Part shown: positions 9,148 to 21,680 of the stretch, piece after piece
Position numbering within the stretch: the stretch's first letter is position 1
Layout: each line of letters opens with the position of its first letter
Source: Pseudomonas alkylphenolica
Lineage (GTDB): Bacteria; Pseudomonadota; Gammaproteobacteria; Pseudomonadales; Pseudomonadaceae
Length of the DNA: 64,000 nucleotides
Reading direction: 5' to 3'
Assembly (NCBI RefSeq): GCF_000746525.1
Contig: NZ_CP009048.1
Coordinates: forward strand, 1,791,501-1,855,500
The notes under the pieces: model-generated
The model's database searches: none
What the model was told of the DNA's origin: nothing
The model's input: only the letters and a program-made list of their open reading frames with translations
Translations under genes and position numbers: made by a program

Positions 9148-9573
9148 CAGGCGTACGGCCAGCACATCACAGGGCGCGCCGTGCAGGACGTCATTGGCGG
9201 TTGAGCCCAGCAGCAGTGCCAGGCCGTGCCGGCCGTGGCTGCCGACCACGATCAGGTCGCAAGCATTCTCCTTGGCCAATTGATGGATCTCCTGGCGCGG
9301 TTGTCCGTAGGTCAGATGCGAATCGCCGCGCTTGATCTCGGGATACTTGACGAACAGGCGGTCCATACGCTCTTTGGCCTGGTCAAACTGTTGTTGCTGC
9401 AGCTGGGACAGGTCCATCGGCACATCGCCACCAAACGCCATGGCCATAGGCTCGACGATATGCACCAGAGAAACTTTGGTCTCGGTCGATGCGGCCAATG
9501 TCATGGCGCGCTTGATGACCGGATCGCATTCTTCGGTCAGGTCGACGGCAACCAGTATGTGTTCGTAGGGCAT
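9133..9573 (-). CDS. Universal stress protein, UspA family
   Basis: A 146-residue single-domain protein with the Rossmann-like Usp fold. The N terminus HILVAVDLTEE and the C-terminal ATP-binding motif G-x2-G-x9-G(S/T) (VVGSHGRHGLALLLGSTA) are both intact, so it belongs to the ATP-binding UspFG/MJ0577-like class. Such proteins are cytoplasmic and are induced by starvation, oxygen limitation or membrane stress. It is convergent with uup and monocistronic. The precise stress role cannot be deduced. Confidence 0.9.
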   Translation of the reverse strand: MPYEHILVAVDLTEECDPVIKRAMTLAASTETKVSLVHIVEPMAMAFGGDVPMDLSQLQQQQFDQAKERMDRLFVKYPEIKRGDSHLTYGQPRQEIHQLAKENACDLIVVGSHGRHGLALLLGSTANDVLHGAPCDVLAVRLLKKE

Positions 9574-9682
9574 GAGAGGCTCTCCTGACAGTCGCGATAG
9601 TTCAAGTATGGTCGGTTTCAGGCTGATCGCTCAGAACCTCGGCTAACCAGCTCATTTGCAAAGCTTTATGGGAACAACAGAT

Positions 9683-10120
9683 ATGACGGTCTGGGTAGTG
9701 GTGTCAATCCTTGCGCTGATTTTGAGCCCTCTGGCCTGGTTGCGTCCCTCGCGTAACCAGAGTGGTCGTATGGCCCTGCGCATGGAAGCCCGGCGCATGG
9801 GCCTGAACATGCAACTGGCGCCGCAGCAGTGGCCGCACTGGTTGCCCAAGGAGCCGCCAAGCCCCTGCGCGCAGTATGTGCAGCCGCGGCGCAAGGGAAG
9901 GGTAGACACCTGGAGTTATTGGCAAACGACCCCCGGCACCTGGCTCAATCAATGGCGTGAGCCTTGCACCGATCCTGTGCATGCAGAGCATCTCGCGCGC
10001 CTGCCTGACAACGTCTTCAAGGTCGAAGCCGGCCCGCAAATGGTTGCCCTTTATTGGGGGGAACGAGGAGAAACGGCTGTATTGCAGGATATTGCCGCGG
10101 TGCTGAAAGCCCTGGCCTGA
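9683..10120 (+). CDS. Conserved membrane-anchored hypothetical protein
   Basis: A 145-residue protein of unknown function. The first 20 residues (VWVVVSILALILSPLAWL) form one transmembrane helix; the remainder is soluble, basic, and rich in Trp and Pro. I recognise no catalytic motif. The ATG at 9683 is favoured because it places the helix at the very N terminus; an ATG at 9668 in the same frame is possible. It sits between the universal stress gene and fadB and has no obvious partner. Confidence 0.7.
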   Translation: MTVWVVVSILALILSPLAWLRPSRNQSGRMALRMEARRMGLNMQLAPQQWPHWLPKEPPSPCAQYVQPRRKGRVDTWSYWQTTPGTWLNQWREPCTDPVHAEHLARLPDNVFKVEAGPQMVALYWGERGETAVLQDIAAVLKALA

Positions 10121-10616
10121 TCACGCTCAATAAAAAGCCCGATATACGCATCGGGCAGGCGGGCCAGGCAGGCCGGTCTAAGTCTTGATTCCCTCCCAGT
10201 GTAGCGGGCCCTGCGCTACCCGACGTTTTTCCTGCCTTTTTTGTTCGCACTCAGCGTGTATTGATCCTGTGCATGAGTGTGTAAGCCTTTGTCCATTATC
10301 GTTGGCGTGAATGCTCATCGATCACCGAAGCCGGTGTTTGCCCACGATCAACAGAAAGTGACCGTAAAGTCGCGTTTTCACACCGCTTTCGGGCATTTGA
10401 CAACGGCGATCTTTTCGTTGAATGTGTGCATACCCAAATCAAACGGGCGTATGAATTGAGCGTTTGTATTGTCAGAAGGCTCTTACAGAATCCCGACTAT
10501 CGCGCTGACGGGTGTGCCTGGCGCAAGGATTCGGCAAATCACGGCCAGCGGCCGGCCGGGTCCTTCACCAGCGTTCGGCGTGTACAGTTCAGCTTCCATA
10601 TCGTGGAGATCAGTTG
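10121..10616. promoter_or_regulatory. Long upstream region of fadB with PsrA-like half sites
   Basis: No protein gene is convincing here. A hairpin GCCCGAT/ATCGGGC (10137-10156) has its T-run on the minus strand, as if a leftward transcript ended there. A second small stem GTAGCG/CGCTAC lies near 10202-10220. Around 10440-10453 is CAAAC-GGGC-GTATG, one mismatch from the PsrA box (G/C)AAAC-N4-GTTT(G/C), and a further GTTTG lies just downstream. PsrA is known to control fadBA in pseudomonads, so this is a plausible operator; it is an inference from one imperfect site. Confidence 0.45.
10137..10156 (-). terminator. Minus-strand intrinsic terminator
   Basis: A seven-base-pair stem GCCCGAT/ATCGGGC with a 6-nt loop. 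Read on the minus strand it is followed by CTTTTTATTG. No minus-strand protein gene leads into it, so it may end a small RNA. Confidence 0.55.
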
Positions 10617-12764
<2,148 letters not shown>

Positions 12765-12778
12765 GCGCCCAACGATAG

Positions 12779-13969
<1,191 letters not shown>

Positions 13970-13985
13970 GCGTTTCGCTGATGGA

Positions 13986-14015
13986 AACCGGGGCCTGGTG
14001 CCCCGGTTTTTGTTT
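13986..14015 (+). terminator. Rho-independent terminator of fadBA
   Basis: A nine-base-pair stem AACCGGGGC/GCCCCGGTT with a CTGGT loop, followed by TTTGTTTTT. It lies 17 nt beyond the fadA stop codon. Confidence 0.92.
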
Positions 14016-14047
14016 TTGCAGGATTTTTTTTCAAGAGGGCGAGCAAC

Positions 14048-14299
14048 ATGCAGATACAACCAGGCGTATACCGGCATTACAAGGGGCCTGAGTATCGTGT
14101 GTTCGGCACGGCGCGCCATTCCGAAACCGAGGAGTGGGTGGTGTTCTACCAGGCTCTGTATGGCGAGTTCGGCCTCTGGGTTCGACCCCTTTCGATGTTT
14201 ATGGAGTCGGTTGAGGTTGACGGCGAGCAAGTGCCGCGCTTTGCTTTGGTCAAGGCTGAAGCCGAGCTGTTTTCCCGGCCAGATGCCGAGGGTGGCTAA
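14048..14299 (+). CDS. DUF1653 family small protein
   Basis: An 83-residue protein matching the DUF1653 pattern: G-x-Y-x-H-Y-K-G-x-x-Y, then a HSET-E-x-x-V-x-Y-x-x-L-Y-G core and W-x-R-P-x-x-M-F. The family is short, soluble and widespread, and its function is not established. It sits between the fadBA terminator and topA, where pseudomonads commonly carry it. It has no signal peptide. Confidence 0.85.
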   Translation: MQIQPGVYRHYKGPEYRVFGTARHSETEEWVVFYQALYGEFGLWVRPLSMFMESVEVDGEQVPRFALVKAEAELFSRPDAEGG

Positions 14300-14399
14300 C
14301 GCCTCGCGCTTGACCTCACTCTGTTGCCACTATATATAGCGGTGCCGCGTCAGGTACCTGCCGTGTTTTTATTTTCAGTATTCAGGAATTTTCCGATCC

Positions 14400-17012
14400 A
14401 TGGGCAAATCGCTGGTCATTGTGGAATCCCCGGCTAAGGCCAAGACCATCAACAAGTACCTGGGCAGCCAGTACGTGGTGAAGTCGAGTATCGGCCATAT
14501 CCGAGACCTGCCCACCAGCGGTTCGGCCAGCGCCAGCAAGGAGCCAGCCGCCAAGCGCGGCAAGGCCGCCGCTGGTGAAGCGCCAGCCCTGTCGCCAAAA
14601 GAAAAGGCGCGCAAGCAACTGGTCGCGCGCATGGGAGTTGATCCGGACCACGGCTGGAAAGCCAAGTACGAGATCCTTCCGGGCAAGGAAAAGGTCATCG
14701 AAGAACTGCGTCGTCTGGCCAAAGATGCCGACACCATCTATCTCGCAACCGACTTGGATCGCGAGGGGGAAGCCATTGCCTGGCACCTGCGCGAAGCCAT
14801 CGGTGGTGACGACAGCCGCTACAAGCGTGTGGTGTTCAACGAAATTACCAAGAAAGCCATCCAGGAAGCGTTCTCGCAGCCAGGCGAGCTGGATATCGAT
14901 CGGGTCAATGCCCAGCAGGCGCGTCGCTTCCTCGACCGCGTGGTGGGTTACATGGTCTCGCCACTGCTGTGGTCGAAGATCGCCCGCGGCCTGTCTGCCG
15001 GTCGCGTGCAGTCGGTTGCAGTGAAACTGGTGGTTGAGCGAGAGCGCGAGATCCGTGCCTTCATCCCGGAAGAATACTGGGAAGTGCATGCTGATCTGGG
15101 TACTGCCAAGGACGCCAAGGTGCGTTTCGAAGTAGCGCGGGAGAAGGGCGAAGCCTTCAAGCCGCTCAACGAAGCCCAGGCCATGGCGGCACTGGAGAAG
15201 CTCAAGTCTTCCAGTTACACCGTCGCCAAGCGTGAAGACCGCCCGACCAGCAGCAAACCGTCGGCGCCCTTCATTACCTCCACCCTGCAGCAGGCCGCGA
15301 GCAACCGTCTGGGCTTCGGGGTGAAGAAGACCATGATGATGGCCCAGCGTCTGTACGAAGCCGGCTACATCACTTATATGCGTACCGACTCGACCAACCT
15401 TTCGGTCGATGCGGTGGAAATGGCCCGCAGCTATATCGAAAGCGAGTTCGGCAAGAAGTACCTGCCTGAAGCGCCGATCGTCTATGGCAGCAAAGAGGGT
15501 GCCCAGGAGGCGCACGAAGCGATTCGTCCTTCCGACGTCAACACCCACCCGACCAAACTCAGCGGCATGGAGCGTGATGCCGAGCGTCTGTACGAGCTGA
15601 TCTGGCGCCAGTTCCTGGCCTGCCAGATGCCACCGGCGCAGTACCTGTCGACCACCGTCAGCGTCACCGCTGGCGACTTCGAGCTGCGCGCCAAGGGCCG
15701 TATCCTCAAGTTCGACGGTTACACCCGTGTGCTGCCGCAACAGAGCAAGCCGGGCGATGACGACGTGCTGCCGGAGATGAACCAGGGCGAAGTGCTCAAA
15801 CTGATCCAGATCGACCCGAGCCAGCACTTCACCAAGCCGCCTGCGCGTTACTCCGAAGCCAGCCTGGTCAAGGAAATGGAAAAGCGCGGCATTGGCCGTC
15901 CTTCCACTTACGCGGCGATCATTTCGACCATTCAGGATCGCGGCTACGTGACCCTGCATAACCGTCGGTTCTATTCCGAGAAGATGGGCGACATCGTCAC
16001 CGAGCGCCTGTCCGAGAGCTTCTCCAACCTGATGGACTACGGCTTCACCGCCGGCATGGAAGAGAACCTCGACGATGTGGCCCAGGGCGAGCGCGACTGG
16101 AAAAACGTGCTGGACGAGTTCTACGGCGATTTCAGCAACAAGCTGAAGCTGGCCGAGGATGGCGAGAAGGGCATGCGTGCCAACCAGCCGACCCTGACCA
16201 ACATCGCGTGCAAGGATTGCGGTCGGCCGATGATGATTCGTACCGCATCTACCGGTGTGTTCCTCGGCTGCTCGGGCTACAGCCTGCCGCCAAAAGAGCG
16301 TTGCAAGGCCACTGTGAACCTGGTGCCGGGCGATGAAATCGCGGCCGACGACGAGGGTGAATCGGAATCGCGCGTGCTGCTCAACAAGCACCGTTGCCCG
16401 ATCTGCTCGACAGCGATGGATGCTTACCTGCTTGATGAGAAGCGCAAGCTGCACATCTGCGGTAACAACCCTGATTGCACCGGCTACGAGATCGAAGAAG
16501 GCAACTACCGCATCAAGGGCTACGAAGGGCCGAGCCTGGAGTGCGACAAGTGCGGTAGCGAAATGCAGCTCAAGACCGGCCGTTTCGGCAAGTTCTTCGG
16601 CTGCACCAACGCCGAGTGCAAGAACACCCGCAAGCTGCTCAAGAGCGGCGAAGCGGCGCCGCCGAAGATGGATGCGGTGAAGATGCCGGAGCTCAAGTGC
16701 GAGAAGGTCAACGATACCTACGTGCTGCGTGATGGCGCTTCGGGTCTGTTCCTGGCGGCCAGCCAGTTCCCGAAAAACCGCGAGACCCGTGCACCGCTGG
16801 TGATCGAGATCATTCCGCATAAAGACGAAATCGATCCGAAGTACCACTTCCTCTGCGAAGCGCCGAAGAAGGATCCTGATGGTCGTCCGGCCGTGATCCG
16901 CTACAGCCGCAAGACCAAGGAGCAGTACGTGCAGACCGAGGTGGAGGGTAAGCCGACTGGCTGGCGCGCCTTCTACGACGGCAATGCCTGGAAGGTCGAA
17001 GACAAGCGCTGA
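14400..17012 (+). CDS. topA: DNA topoisomerase I
   Basis: An 870-residue type IA topoisomerase, close to the E. coli length. The N-terminal TOPRIM domain starts [13 protein letters not shown] and includes the acidic [13 protein letters not shown]. The active-site Tyr is residue 326 in [13 protein letters not shown]. The C-terminal part has several Cys4 zinc-ribbon modules (CKDC...C, CPIC...C, CDKC...C). It relaxes negative supercoils in the nucleoid. It is likely monocistronic and is followed by a REP palindrome. Confidence 0.97.
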   Translation: MGKSLVIVESPAKAKTINKYLGSQYVVKSSIGHIRDLPTSGSASASKEPAAKRGKAAAGEAPALSPKEKARKQLVARMGVDPDHGWKAKYEILPGKEKVIEELRRLAKDADTIYLATDLDREGEAIAWHLREAIGGDDSRYKRVVFNEITKKAIQEAFSQPGELDIDRVNAQQARRFLDRVVGYMVSPLLWSKIARGLSAGRVQSVAVKLVVEREREIRAFIPEEYWEVHADLGTAKDAKVRFEVAREKGEAFKPLNEAQAMAALEKLKSSSYTVAKREDRPTSSKPSAPFITSTLQQAASNRLGFGVKKTMMMAQRLYEAGYITYMRTDSTNLSVDAVEMARSYIESEFGKKYLPEAPIVYGSKEGAQEAHEAIRPSDVNTHPTKLSGMERDAERLYELIWRQFLACQMPPAQYLSTTVSVTAGDFELRAKGRILKFDGYTRVLPQQSKPGDDDVLPEMNQGEVLKLIQIDPSQHFTKPPARYSEASLVKEMEKRGIGRPSTYAAIISTIQDRGYVTLHNRRFYSEKMGDIVTERLSESFSNLMDYGFTAGMEENLDDVAQGERDWKNVLDEFYGDFSNKLKLAEDGEKGMRANQPTLTNIACKDCGRPMMIRTASTGVFLGCSGYSLPPKERCKATVNLVPGDEIAADDEGESESRVLLNKHRCPICSTAMDAYLLDEKRKLHICGNNPDCTGYEIEEGNYRIKGYEGPSLECDKCGSEMQLKTGRFGKFFGCTNAECKNTRKLLKSGEAAPPKMDAVKMPELKCEKVNDTYVLRDGASGLFLAASQFPKNRETRAPLVIEIIPHKDEIDPKYHFLCEAPKKDPDGRPAVIRYSRKTKEQYVQTEVEGKPTGWRAFYDGNAWKVEDKR

Positions 17013-17029
17013 TCAAGCTTATTGGTCTA

Positions 17030-17094
17030 ATCGCGGGGCAAGCCCGCTCCCACAAAGGTTTCTAAATCCTGTGGGAGCGGGCTTGCCCCGCGAT
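17030..17094. repeat. REP palindrome after topA
   Basis: The same 24-nt inverted arms as at 4949, here at 17030-17053 and 17071-17094, with a 17-nt loop. It lies between topA and the next gene on the same strand. Confidence 0.9.
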
Positions 17095-17158
17095 GCTTTT
17101 ACGCCTTTGAGTAGTGTAAATTGACAGACCGCCTTGCAGCCTTTCGGAGGGCACCCAG

Positions 17159-17680
17159 ATGGCCCAGGAACTCTACACCCGCACCAATCAGAAGATTTAC
17201 TTTGCAGGCCTGGCCCTCGAAGCCATGGGCAGGGCACAGGAAAGCCGGGCCATGAATGCCCAGGCCTTGATTCAGGCTGAGCGTGAATCGGCGCTGTTTC
17301 ACCTGTACGGGGCACTGCTGGGCTTGTGTCACGAGATTGCCGGTTTTTACCGCTTGCCGCAGGCCGGTGCACCACGTGCAGAGCTGCTGCTGACTCGCGA
17401 AGTGCTGGAGGCGGTGGCAATTCCCGAAATGGCCGAGCTGGTCGAACTGGCTGAGCAGCGCGAAACTTGGCTGGCGCAACTGCTAAGTACTTATGCCGAT
17501 TTGTTCCGACCGCCGGTCGCGAAAAAAACGCCTAAAACTGACGTCACCCAACCGTTGATTCAGGCCGTGAGCCTTGATGAGCCTGAGGTGGCACCACTTT
17601 CGCGGGAGGAGCTGGAGAGCTGGCGGCAGAATCTCAAGGGGCTGACCGTTCGTTTTCGCGAGGGCTTGAGTGAGTGCTGA
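17159..17680 (+). CDS. Conserved hypothetical protein (topA-lexA interval)
   Basis: A 173-residue, mostly helical soluble protein with no signal peptide and no catalytic motif that I recognise. It fits a pseudomonad-specific conserved family located between topA and sulA. The C-terminal third is acidic and Leu-rich (LSREELESWRQNLKGL). A ribosome site GGAGGGC lies a few bases upstream of the ATG. The next gene follows after 50 nt and may be co-transcribed. Confidence 0.7.
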   Translation: MAQELYTRTNQKIYFAGLALEAMGRAQESRAMNAQALIQAERESALFHLYGALLGLCHEIAGFYRLPQAGAPRAELLLTREVLEAVAIPEMAELVELAEQRETWLAQLLSTYADLFRPPVAKKTPKTDVTQPLIQAVSLDEPEVAPLSREELESWRQNLKGLTVRFREGLSEC

Positions 17681-17730
17681 TTGGGGCGCTCGCTGGTACA
17701 ATACCGGCCTTTCGTGGAGAACAGCCCCTT

Positions 17731-17964
17731 ATGCCAACGTCCTTTCTAGAAATTGTCGAGTTGCCTGATGGCCGGATCGAGTTGCGCCGTGCCGAGGACG
17801 AAGGCTCCCTGGTAACCCTGGATTTCTCCGAGGACGCCAAGGCTTTCCTGCAAGGTCAGCACGTGGAAGTGGCCAAGGCCATGCTCAGTGTTGGCGTGCA
17901 GATGGCCGGCAAGCTGGTGGAAGGCGAAGTCGAGCGAGACGACGGGCCGCGCGTTCTGCATTGA
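17731..17964 (+). CDS. Small conserved hypothetical protein
   Basis: A 77-residue protein starting at the ATG at 17731, which has GGAGAACAG upstream; an upstream in-frame ATG at 17674 overlaps the preceding gene and lacks a site. The sequence is a short beta-rich segment (FLEIVELPDGRIELRR) followed by a helix. It has no known motif. It is conserved in this position in pseudomonads, next to sulA, with which it converges. Confidence 0.7.
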   Translation: MPTSFLEIVELPDGRIELRRAEDEGSLVTLDFSEDAKAFLQGQHVEVAKAMLSVGVQMAGKLVEGEVERDDGPRVLH

Positions 17965-18003
17965 TCGCCATTTAGGGCTTCCTCGTCCTGAGGAAGCCTG
18001 GCG
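17965..18003. terminator. Bidirectional hairpin between convergent genes
   Basis: A nine-base-pair stem GGCTTCCTC/GAGGAAGCC (17976-17984 and 17990-17998) inside an outer TCGCCA/TGGCGA pair. It has no T-run, so its role as a terminator is likely from position only. Confidence 0.6.
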
Positions 18004-18029
18004 AAACCAACCCCTGCTTATCCTGAATA

Positions 18030-18524
18030 TCAGCCAAGGCGGATGTTCAGGCTTTGTGCGTCTCCGGCACGTGCGGCGTTGCTGAGTTGCTGGCGGGCGC
18101 TGCTGCTGACCGTGCTCAGCCAGCTGACCACGGTATGGCTACGGCCCAGGCGCAGGGCTTCACAGGCCAGTTGCAGGGCGCTTTGGTTGCCGCGTGGTTG
18201 CAGTAACAGAATGCGCTCGCGGTTCAAGCCCGCTTCGCGTAGCCATGCCTGGGTCAGGCTGGCCGGTGGGGCGATCAGGGTCAGCCAGCGCTCGTCCTGC
18301 TCTTCGCTCAGCTCGCTCAGTTCGCGCAGCATGGGGGCCAGCAGGCTCTGGCAGTTGCCCAGCGCACCACGGAAAGACAGCTCGCTGAAAACCTGAGCTG
18401 CGCCAGGGTGCGGCGCAGGCTTGGCGGCTTTCAGTCCGGGCAGCACTGGCTGGGCCAGGAATGCTTCGAACAGGGGCAGTTGTGCTTGCTGCGGTACGTT
18501 CTGTGACGCTGGGGGGAACTGCAT
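18030..18524 (-). CDS. sulA: SOS cell-division inhibitor SulA
   Basis: A 164-residue protein starting at the ATG at 18524, preceded by AAAGGAGG. The RecA-like SulA fold shows in the central blocks LSELSEEQDERWLTLIAPP and ERILLLQPRGNQSALQ. SulA binds FtsZ and blocks septation while DNA is damaged. It is the second gene of the lexA-sulA operon, 10 nt after the lexA stop, so the LexA boxes upstream of lexA control it too. Confidence 0.9.
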   Translation of the reverse strand: MQFPPASQNVPQQAQLPLFEAFLAQPVLPGLKAAKPAPHPGAAQVFSELSFRGALGNCQSLLAPMLRELSELSEEQDERWLTLIAPPASLTQAWLREAGLNRERILLLQPRGNQSALQLACEALRLGRSHTVVSWLSTVSSSARQQLSNAARAGDAQSLNIRLG

Positions 18525-18534
18525 GACGCCTCCT

Positions 18535-19143
18535 TTACCGGCGAATGACGCCGACACTCAAGCCCTCGATCACCAGCTCCTGGTCTTTCAGGTTGACTTC
18601 GATAGGGGCGAATTCGGGGTTTTCAGCAATCAGCCAGACTTTGCTGCCTTCGCGCTTGAAGCGCTTGACCGTTACCTCGTCACCCAGGCGGGCGACCACG
18701 ATCTGACCATTGCGGGCTTCGCGGCAGGTATGTACGGCGAGCAGGTCGCCATCGACGATGCCGACATCCTTCATGCTCATGCCGTGGACGCGCAGCAGGT
18801 AATCGGCCCGGGGATGGAAGAAGGCCGGGTTGATGTTGCAGGATTCCTCGATGTGCTGCTGGGCAAGAATCGGTGCGCCGGCGGCGACACGGCCGATGAT
18901 CGGCAAGCCGCTGTCTTCGGCCTTGGCTTCAAGGCCGGGGATGCGGATGCCGCGCGAGGCGCCCGGGGTCATCTCGATTGCGCCCTTGCGGGCCAGGGCC
19001 TTGAGGTGTTCCTCGGCGGCATTCGGAGACTTGAAGCCCAGCTCCTGGGCGATTTCCGCGCGGGTGGGCGGGAAGCCGTTGTCTTCCAGGCAGCGCTTGA
19101 TAAAAGCCAGAATCTCAGCTTGGCGTGGCGTCAGTTTTAGCAT
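18535..19143 (-). CDS. lexA: SOS repressor LexA
   Basis: A 202-residue repressor. The N-terminal winged helix ([12 protein letters not shown]) binds SOS boxes. The C-terminal S24 peptidase domain has the self-cleavage bond Ala88-Gly89 in [10 protein letters not shown], catalytic Ser123 ([10 protein letters not shown]) and Lys160 (VTVKRFKRE). Activated RecA triggers autocleavage and derepression. It is autoregulated through two boxes immediately upstream and is co-transcribed with sulA. Confidence 0.97.
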   Translation of the reverse strand: MLKLTPRQAEILAFIKRCLEDNGFPPTRAEIAQELGFKSPNAAEEHLKALARKGAIEMTPGASRGIRIPGLEAKAEDSGLPIIGRVAAGAPILAQQHIEESCNINPAFFHPRADYLLRVHGMSMKDVGIVDGDLLAVHTCREARNGQIVVARLGDEVTVKRFKREGSKVWLIAENPEFAPIEVNLKDQELVIEGLSVGVIRR

Positions 19144-19153
19144 GTCTATCGCT

Positions 19154-19188
19154 CTGTCTTTTTATACAGTGACTGGGATTATATACAG
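19154..19188 (-). promoter_or_regulatory. Two LexA (SOS) boxes of the lexA-sulA operon
   Basis: The first box, 19154-19169, is a perfect CTGT-N8-ACAG (N8 = CTTTTTAT). The second, 19173-19188, is CTGG-N8-ACAG with one change. They begin 11 nt upstream of the lexA start and are arranged in tandem as in E. coli lexA. This is the expected autoregulatory operator. Confidence 0.92.
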
Positions 19189-19194
19189 TGGGTG

Positions 19195-19257
19195 GCAAGC
19201 TGCAAGCATCGGGCTGCAAGAAAACCCGGGGCAGAGGCAGATGTCCTTGCAGCTTGC
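19195..19257. repeat. Inverted repeat between lexA and psrA
   Basis: Perfect 12-nt arms GCAAGCTGCAAG (19195-19206) and CTTGCAGCTTGC (19246-19257). The sequence resembles a second pseudomonad dispersed-repeat type (GCAAGCTGCAAG family). It separates the divergent SOS and psrA control regions. Confidence 0.7.
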
Positions 19258-19331
19258 GGCCTGCAGCTGTGATTTAATACGTGACCGGGTAGGCACAAAA
19301 CGGCTGCGCGGACTTGACAAATCACCGCTTT

Positions 19332-19358
19332 GAAACGTATGTTTCAAACAAGTGTTTG
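19332..19358 (+). promoter_or_regulatory. Tandem PsrA operators upstream of psrA
   Basis: Two perfect matches to the PsrA box (G/C)AAAC-N4-GTTT(G/C) lie end to end and share one base: GAAAC-GTAT-GTTTC (19332-19345) and CAAAC-AAGT-GTTTG (19345-19358). They lie 16 nt upstream of the psrA start, so autoregulation is expected; PsrA autoregulation is established in Pseudomonas. Confidence 0.88.
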
Positions 19359-19373
19359 TCAGGCGGAGTAGTC

Positions 19374-20087
19374 ATGGCCCAGTCGGAAACCGTTGAACGC
19401 ATTCTCGATGCTGCCGAGCAGTTGTTCGCGGAAAAAGGTTTTGCCGAAACCTCATTACGGCTGATCACCAGCAAGGCCGGCGTCAACCTGGCGGCGGTGA
19501 ACTACCACTTCGGTTCCAAGAAGGCCCTGATCCAGGCGGTCTTCTCGCGTTTCCTTGGTCCTTTCTGCACCAGTCTCGAGCGCGAACTGGAGCGTCGTCA
19601 GGCCCGTCCTGAGCACAAGCCAAGCCTTGAAGAACTGCTGGAAATGCTGGTCGAGCAGGCGCTGGTGGTACAGCCGCGCAGTGGCAACGACCTGTCGATC
19701 TTCATGCGCCTGCTGGGCCTGGCCTTCAGCCAGAGCCAAGGGCACTTGCGGCGTTATCTGGAGGACATGTACGGCAAGGTGTTCCGTCGCTACATGCTGC
19801 TGGTCAACGAGGCCGCACCGCGTATTCCGCCCATCGAGCTGTTCTGGCGTGTGCACTTCATGCTCGGTGCCGCAGCATTCAGCATGTCCGGGATCAAGGC
19901 ACTGCGTGCTATTTCCGAAACCGATTTCGGCGTCAACACCTCGATCGAACAGGTCATGCGCCTGATGGTGCCGTTCCTCGCCGCCGGTATGCGTGCCGAC
20001 AGCGGTGTCACTGACGAAGCCATGGCCGCCGCGCAGCTGCGTCCGCGCAGCAAATCCTCAAGCGCCACGGTCACCGCCAAGGCCTGA
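19374..20087 (+). CDS. psrA: TetR-family regulator PsrA
   Basis: A 237-residue TetR regulator. The N-terminal helix-turn-helix reads ILDAAEQLFAEKGFAETSLRLI, then GVNLAAVNYHFGSKKAL. The C-terminal ligand domain is typical of PsrA. PsrA senses long-chain fatty acids, represses itself and fadBA-type genes, and activates rpoS in pseudomonads. Identification rests on the sequence and on its place next to lexA and nagZ. The ATG at 19374 has GGAG upstream; an open frame from 19314 runs through the operators and is rejected. Confidence 0.93.
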   Translation: MAQSETVERILDAAEQLFAEKGFAETSLRLITSKAGVNLAAVNYHFGSKKALIQAVFSRFLGPFCTSLERELERRQARPEHKPSLEELLEMLVEQALVVQPRSGNDLSIFMRLLGLAFSQSQGHLRRYLEDMYGKVFRRYMLLVNEAAPRIPPIELFWRVHFMLGAAAFSMSGIKALRAISETDFGVNTSIEQVMRLMVPFLAAGMRADSGVTDEAMAAAQLRPRSKSSSATVTAKA

Positions 20088-20132
20088 TGCCATGGCTGGG
20101 CGCGGCGAGCCGCATCGGCTAAGCTAGCGCCC

Positions 20133-20657
20133 ATGCCCAGTCTCGATTTACTGCACATTTCCCTTGCCGATCAATGCCTCTATGGGTTTGCCCAGGGGCA
20201 GTTGCGCCTGCGTCTGTCTGTGTCCACGGCATTGAAGGGTGCCGGCGAGCGCAATGGCTCCGGTTGCACGCCCCGTGGCCTGCATCAGGTCCGCGCAAAG
20301 ATCGGCGCCGGATTGCCGCAAGGTGCGGTTCTGCGCGGGCGGCGCTGGACCGGCGAAACCTGGACGCCGGCCCTGCATGCGCAGTATCCCGAACGTGACT
20401 GGATCCTCAGCCGTATCCTCTGGCTCAGCGGTTGCCAGCCGGGATTCAATCGCCTGGGCCCGGTCGACACTTTCCGTCGCTACATTTATCTGCATGGCAC
20501 GCCTGATTGCGAACCAATGGGCGTGCCGTTGTCCCATGGCTGTGTGCGCCTGCGCAATGCTGACCTGTTGCGCCTGTTCGATCAGGTGCCAGTGCATTGC
20601 CAGGTGCGAATCGAAGAAGCCGCGTGCCCCGAATGGGCCCGCGCACCCCTGAACTGA
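20133..20657 (+). CDS. L,D-transpeptidase (YkuD domain)
   Basis: A 174-residue protein with the YkuD catalytic motif H-x16-S-H-G-C: IYLHGTPD, then PLSHGCVRLRNADLL, where the Cys is the nucleophile. Such enzymes make 3-3 peptidoglycan crosslinks or attach proteins to peptidoglycan. No clear signal peptide is seen (the start MPSLDLLHIS is not hydrophobic enough), so localisation is uncertain. It lies 10 nt upstream of nagZ, and the pair probably forms a cell-wall operon. Confidence 0.88.
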   Translation: MPSLDLLHISLADQCLYGFAQGQLRLRLSVSTALKGAGERNGSGCTPRGLHQVRAKIGAGLPQGAVLRGRRWTGETWTPALHAQYPERDWILSRILWLSGCQPGFNRLGPVDTFRRYIYLHGTPDCEPMGVPLSHGCVRLRNADLLRLFDQVPVHCQVRIEEAACPEWARAPLN

Positions 20658-20667
20658 AGGATCAATT

Positions 20668-21678
20668 ATGAGTGCCAGCCTGCAAGGCTCCTTGATGGTG
20701 GACATCGCCGGTACCTGGCTGACCGCCGAAGATCGCCAGCTGTTGCGCCAGCCCGAAGTGGCCGGCCTGATCATCTTTGCCCGCAACATCGAAAGCCCGC
20801 GTCAGGTGCGTGAGCTGACCGCTTCGATTCGCGCCATCCGCCCGGATCTGATTCTGGCAGTCGACCAGGAGGGTGGCCGGGTGCAGCGCCTGCGACAGGG
20901 CTTTGTGCGCTTGCCGGCGATGCGCGCGATTGCCGACAACGACAATGCCGAATACCTGGCCGAGCAGTGCGGCTGGCTGATGGCTACGGAAGTGCTGGCG
21001 GTTGGTCTGGACCTGAGTTTCGCGCCGGTGCTGGACCTCGATCACCAGCGCAGCGCCGTGGTCGGCAGCCGCGCGTTCGAAGGTGATCCGCAGCGTGCCA
21101 CCGTTCTGGCCGGCGCCTTTATTCGCGGTATGAACGCCGCAGGCATGGCTGCATGCGGCAAGCACTTCCCCGGCCATGGCTGGGCCGAAGCTGATTCTCA
21201 CGTCGCCATCCCGACTGACGAGCGTAGTCTGGAGCAGATTCGCGCCGTCGATCTGGTGCCTTTCGCGCGGCTCAGTGGCCAGCTGGCGGCGGTGATGCCG
21301 GCGCATGTGATCTATCCGCAGGTCGACAATCAGCCGGCGGGCTTCTCGCGCCGCTGGTTGCAGGACATCCTGCGCGGTGAGTTGGGCTTTGAGGGGGTGA
21401 TCTTCAGTGATGACCTGTCGATGGCCGGCGCACATGTGGTGGGTGACGCGGCCAGTCGGATCGAGGCGGCGTTGAGCGCCGGGTGTGATATGGGCCTGGT
21501 GTGTAACGACCGGGCTGCCGCCGAGCTGGCGCTGACAGCGGCGCAACGCCTGAAGGTCAAGCCTTCGCCACGTATCGCGCAGATGCGCGGGCAGGGCTTT
21601 GCGCGTACCGATTATCGCCAGCAGCCGCGCTGGCTGGAGGCGCTTGGGGCTTTGAAAGAGGCTCAGCTGGTCGACTGA
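20668..21678 (+). CDS. nagZ: Beta-N-acetylglucosaminidase NagZ
   Basis: A 336-residue glycoside hydrolase family 3 enzyme. Diagnostic motifs are AVDQEGGRVQRLR, the KHFPGHG loop that holds the catalytic His and supporting Asp, and the nucleophile Asp in VIFSDDLSM. It is cytoplasmic and removes GlcNAc from anhydromuropeptides during cell-wall recycling, producing the signals that induce AmpC in bacteria that have it. It is co-directional with the L,D-transpeptidase gene and ends before a REP. Confidence 0.96.
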   Translation: MSASLQGSLMVDIAGTWLTAEDRQLLRQPEVAGLIIFARNIESPRQVRELTASIRAIRPDLILAVDQEGGRVQRLRQGFVRLPAMRAIADNDNAEYLAEQCGWLMATEVLAVGLDLSFAPVLDLDHQRSAVVGSRAFEGDPQRATVLAGAFIRGMNAAGMAACGKHFPGHGWAEADSHVAIPTDERSLEQIRAVDLVPFARLSGQLAAVMPAHVIYPQVDNQPAGFSRRWLQDILRGELGFEGVIFSDDLSMAGAHVVGDAASRIEAALSAGCDMGLVCNDRAAAELALTAAQRLKVKPSPRIAQMRGQGFARTDYRQQPRWLEALGALKEAQLVD

Positions 21679-21680
21679 TT

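Noticed and set aside
14382-16847. Open frame of 821 codons opposite topA
   Set aside because: Antisense shadow of topA with no motif and an unlikely residue composition (many Arg, His, Gln, Val).
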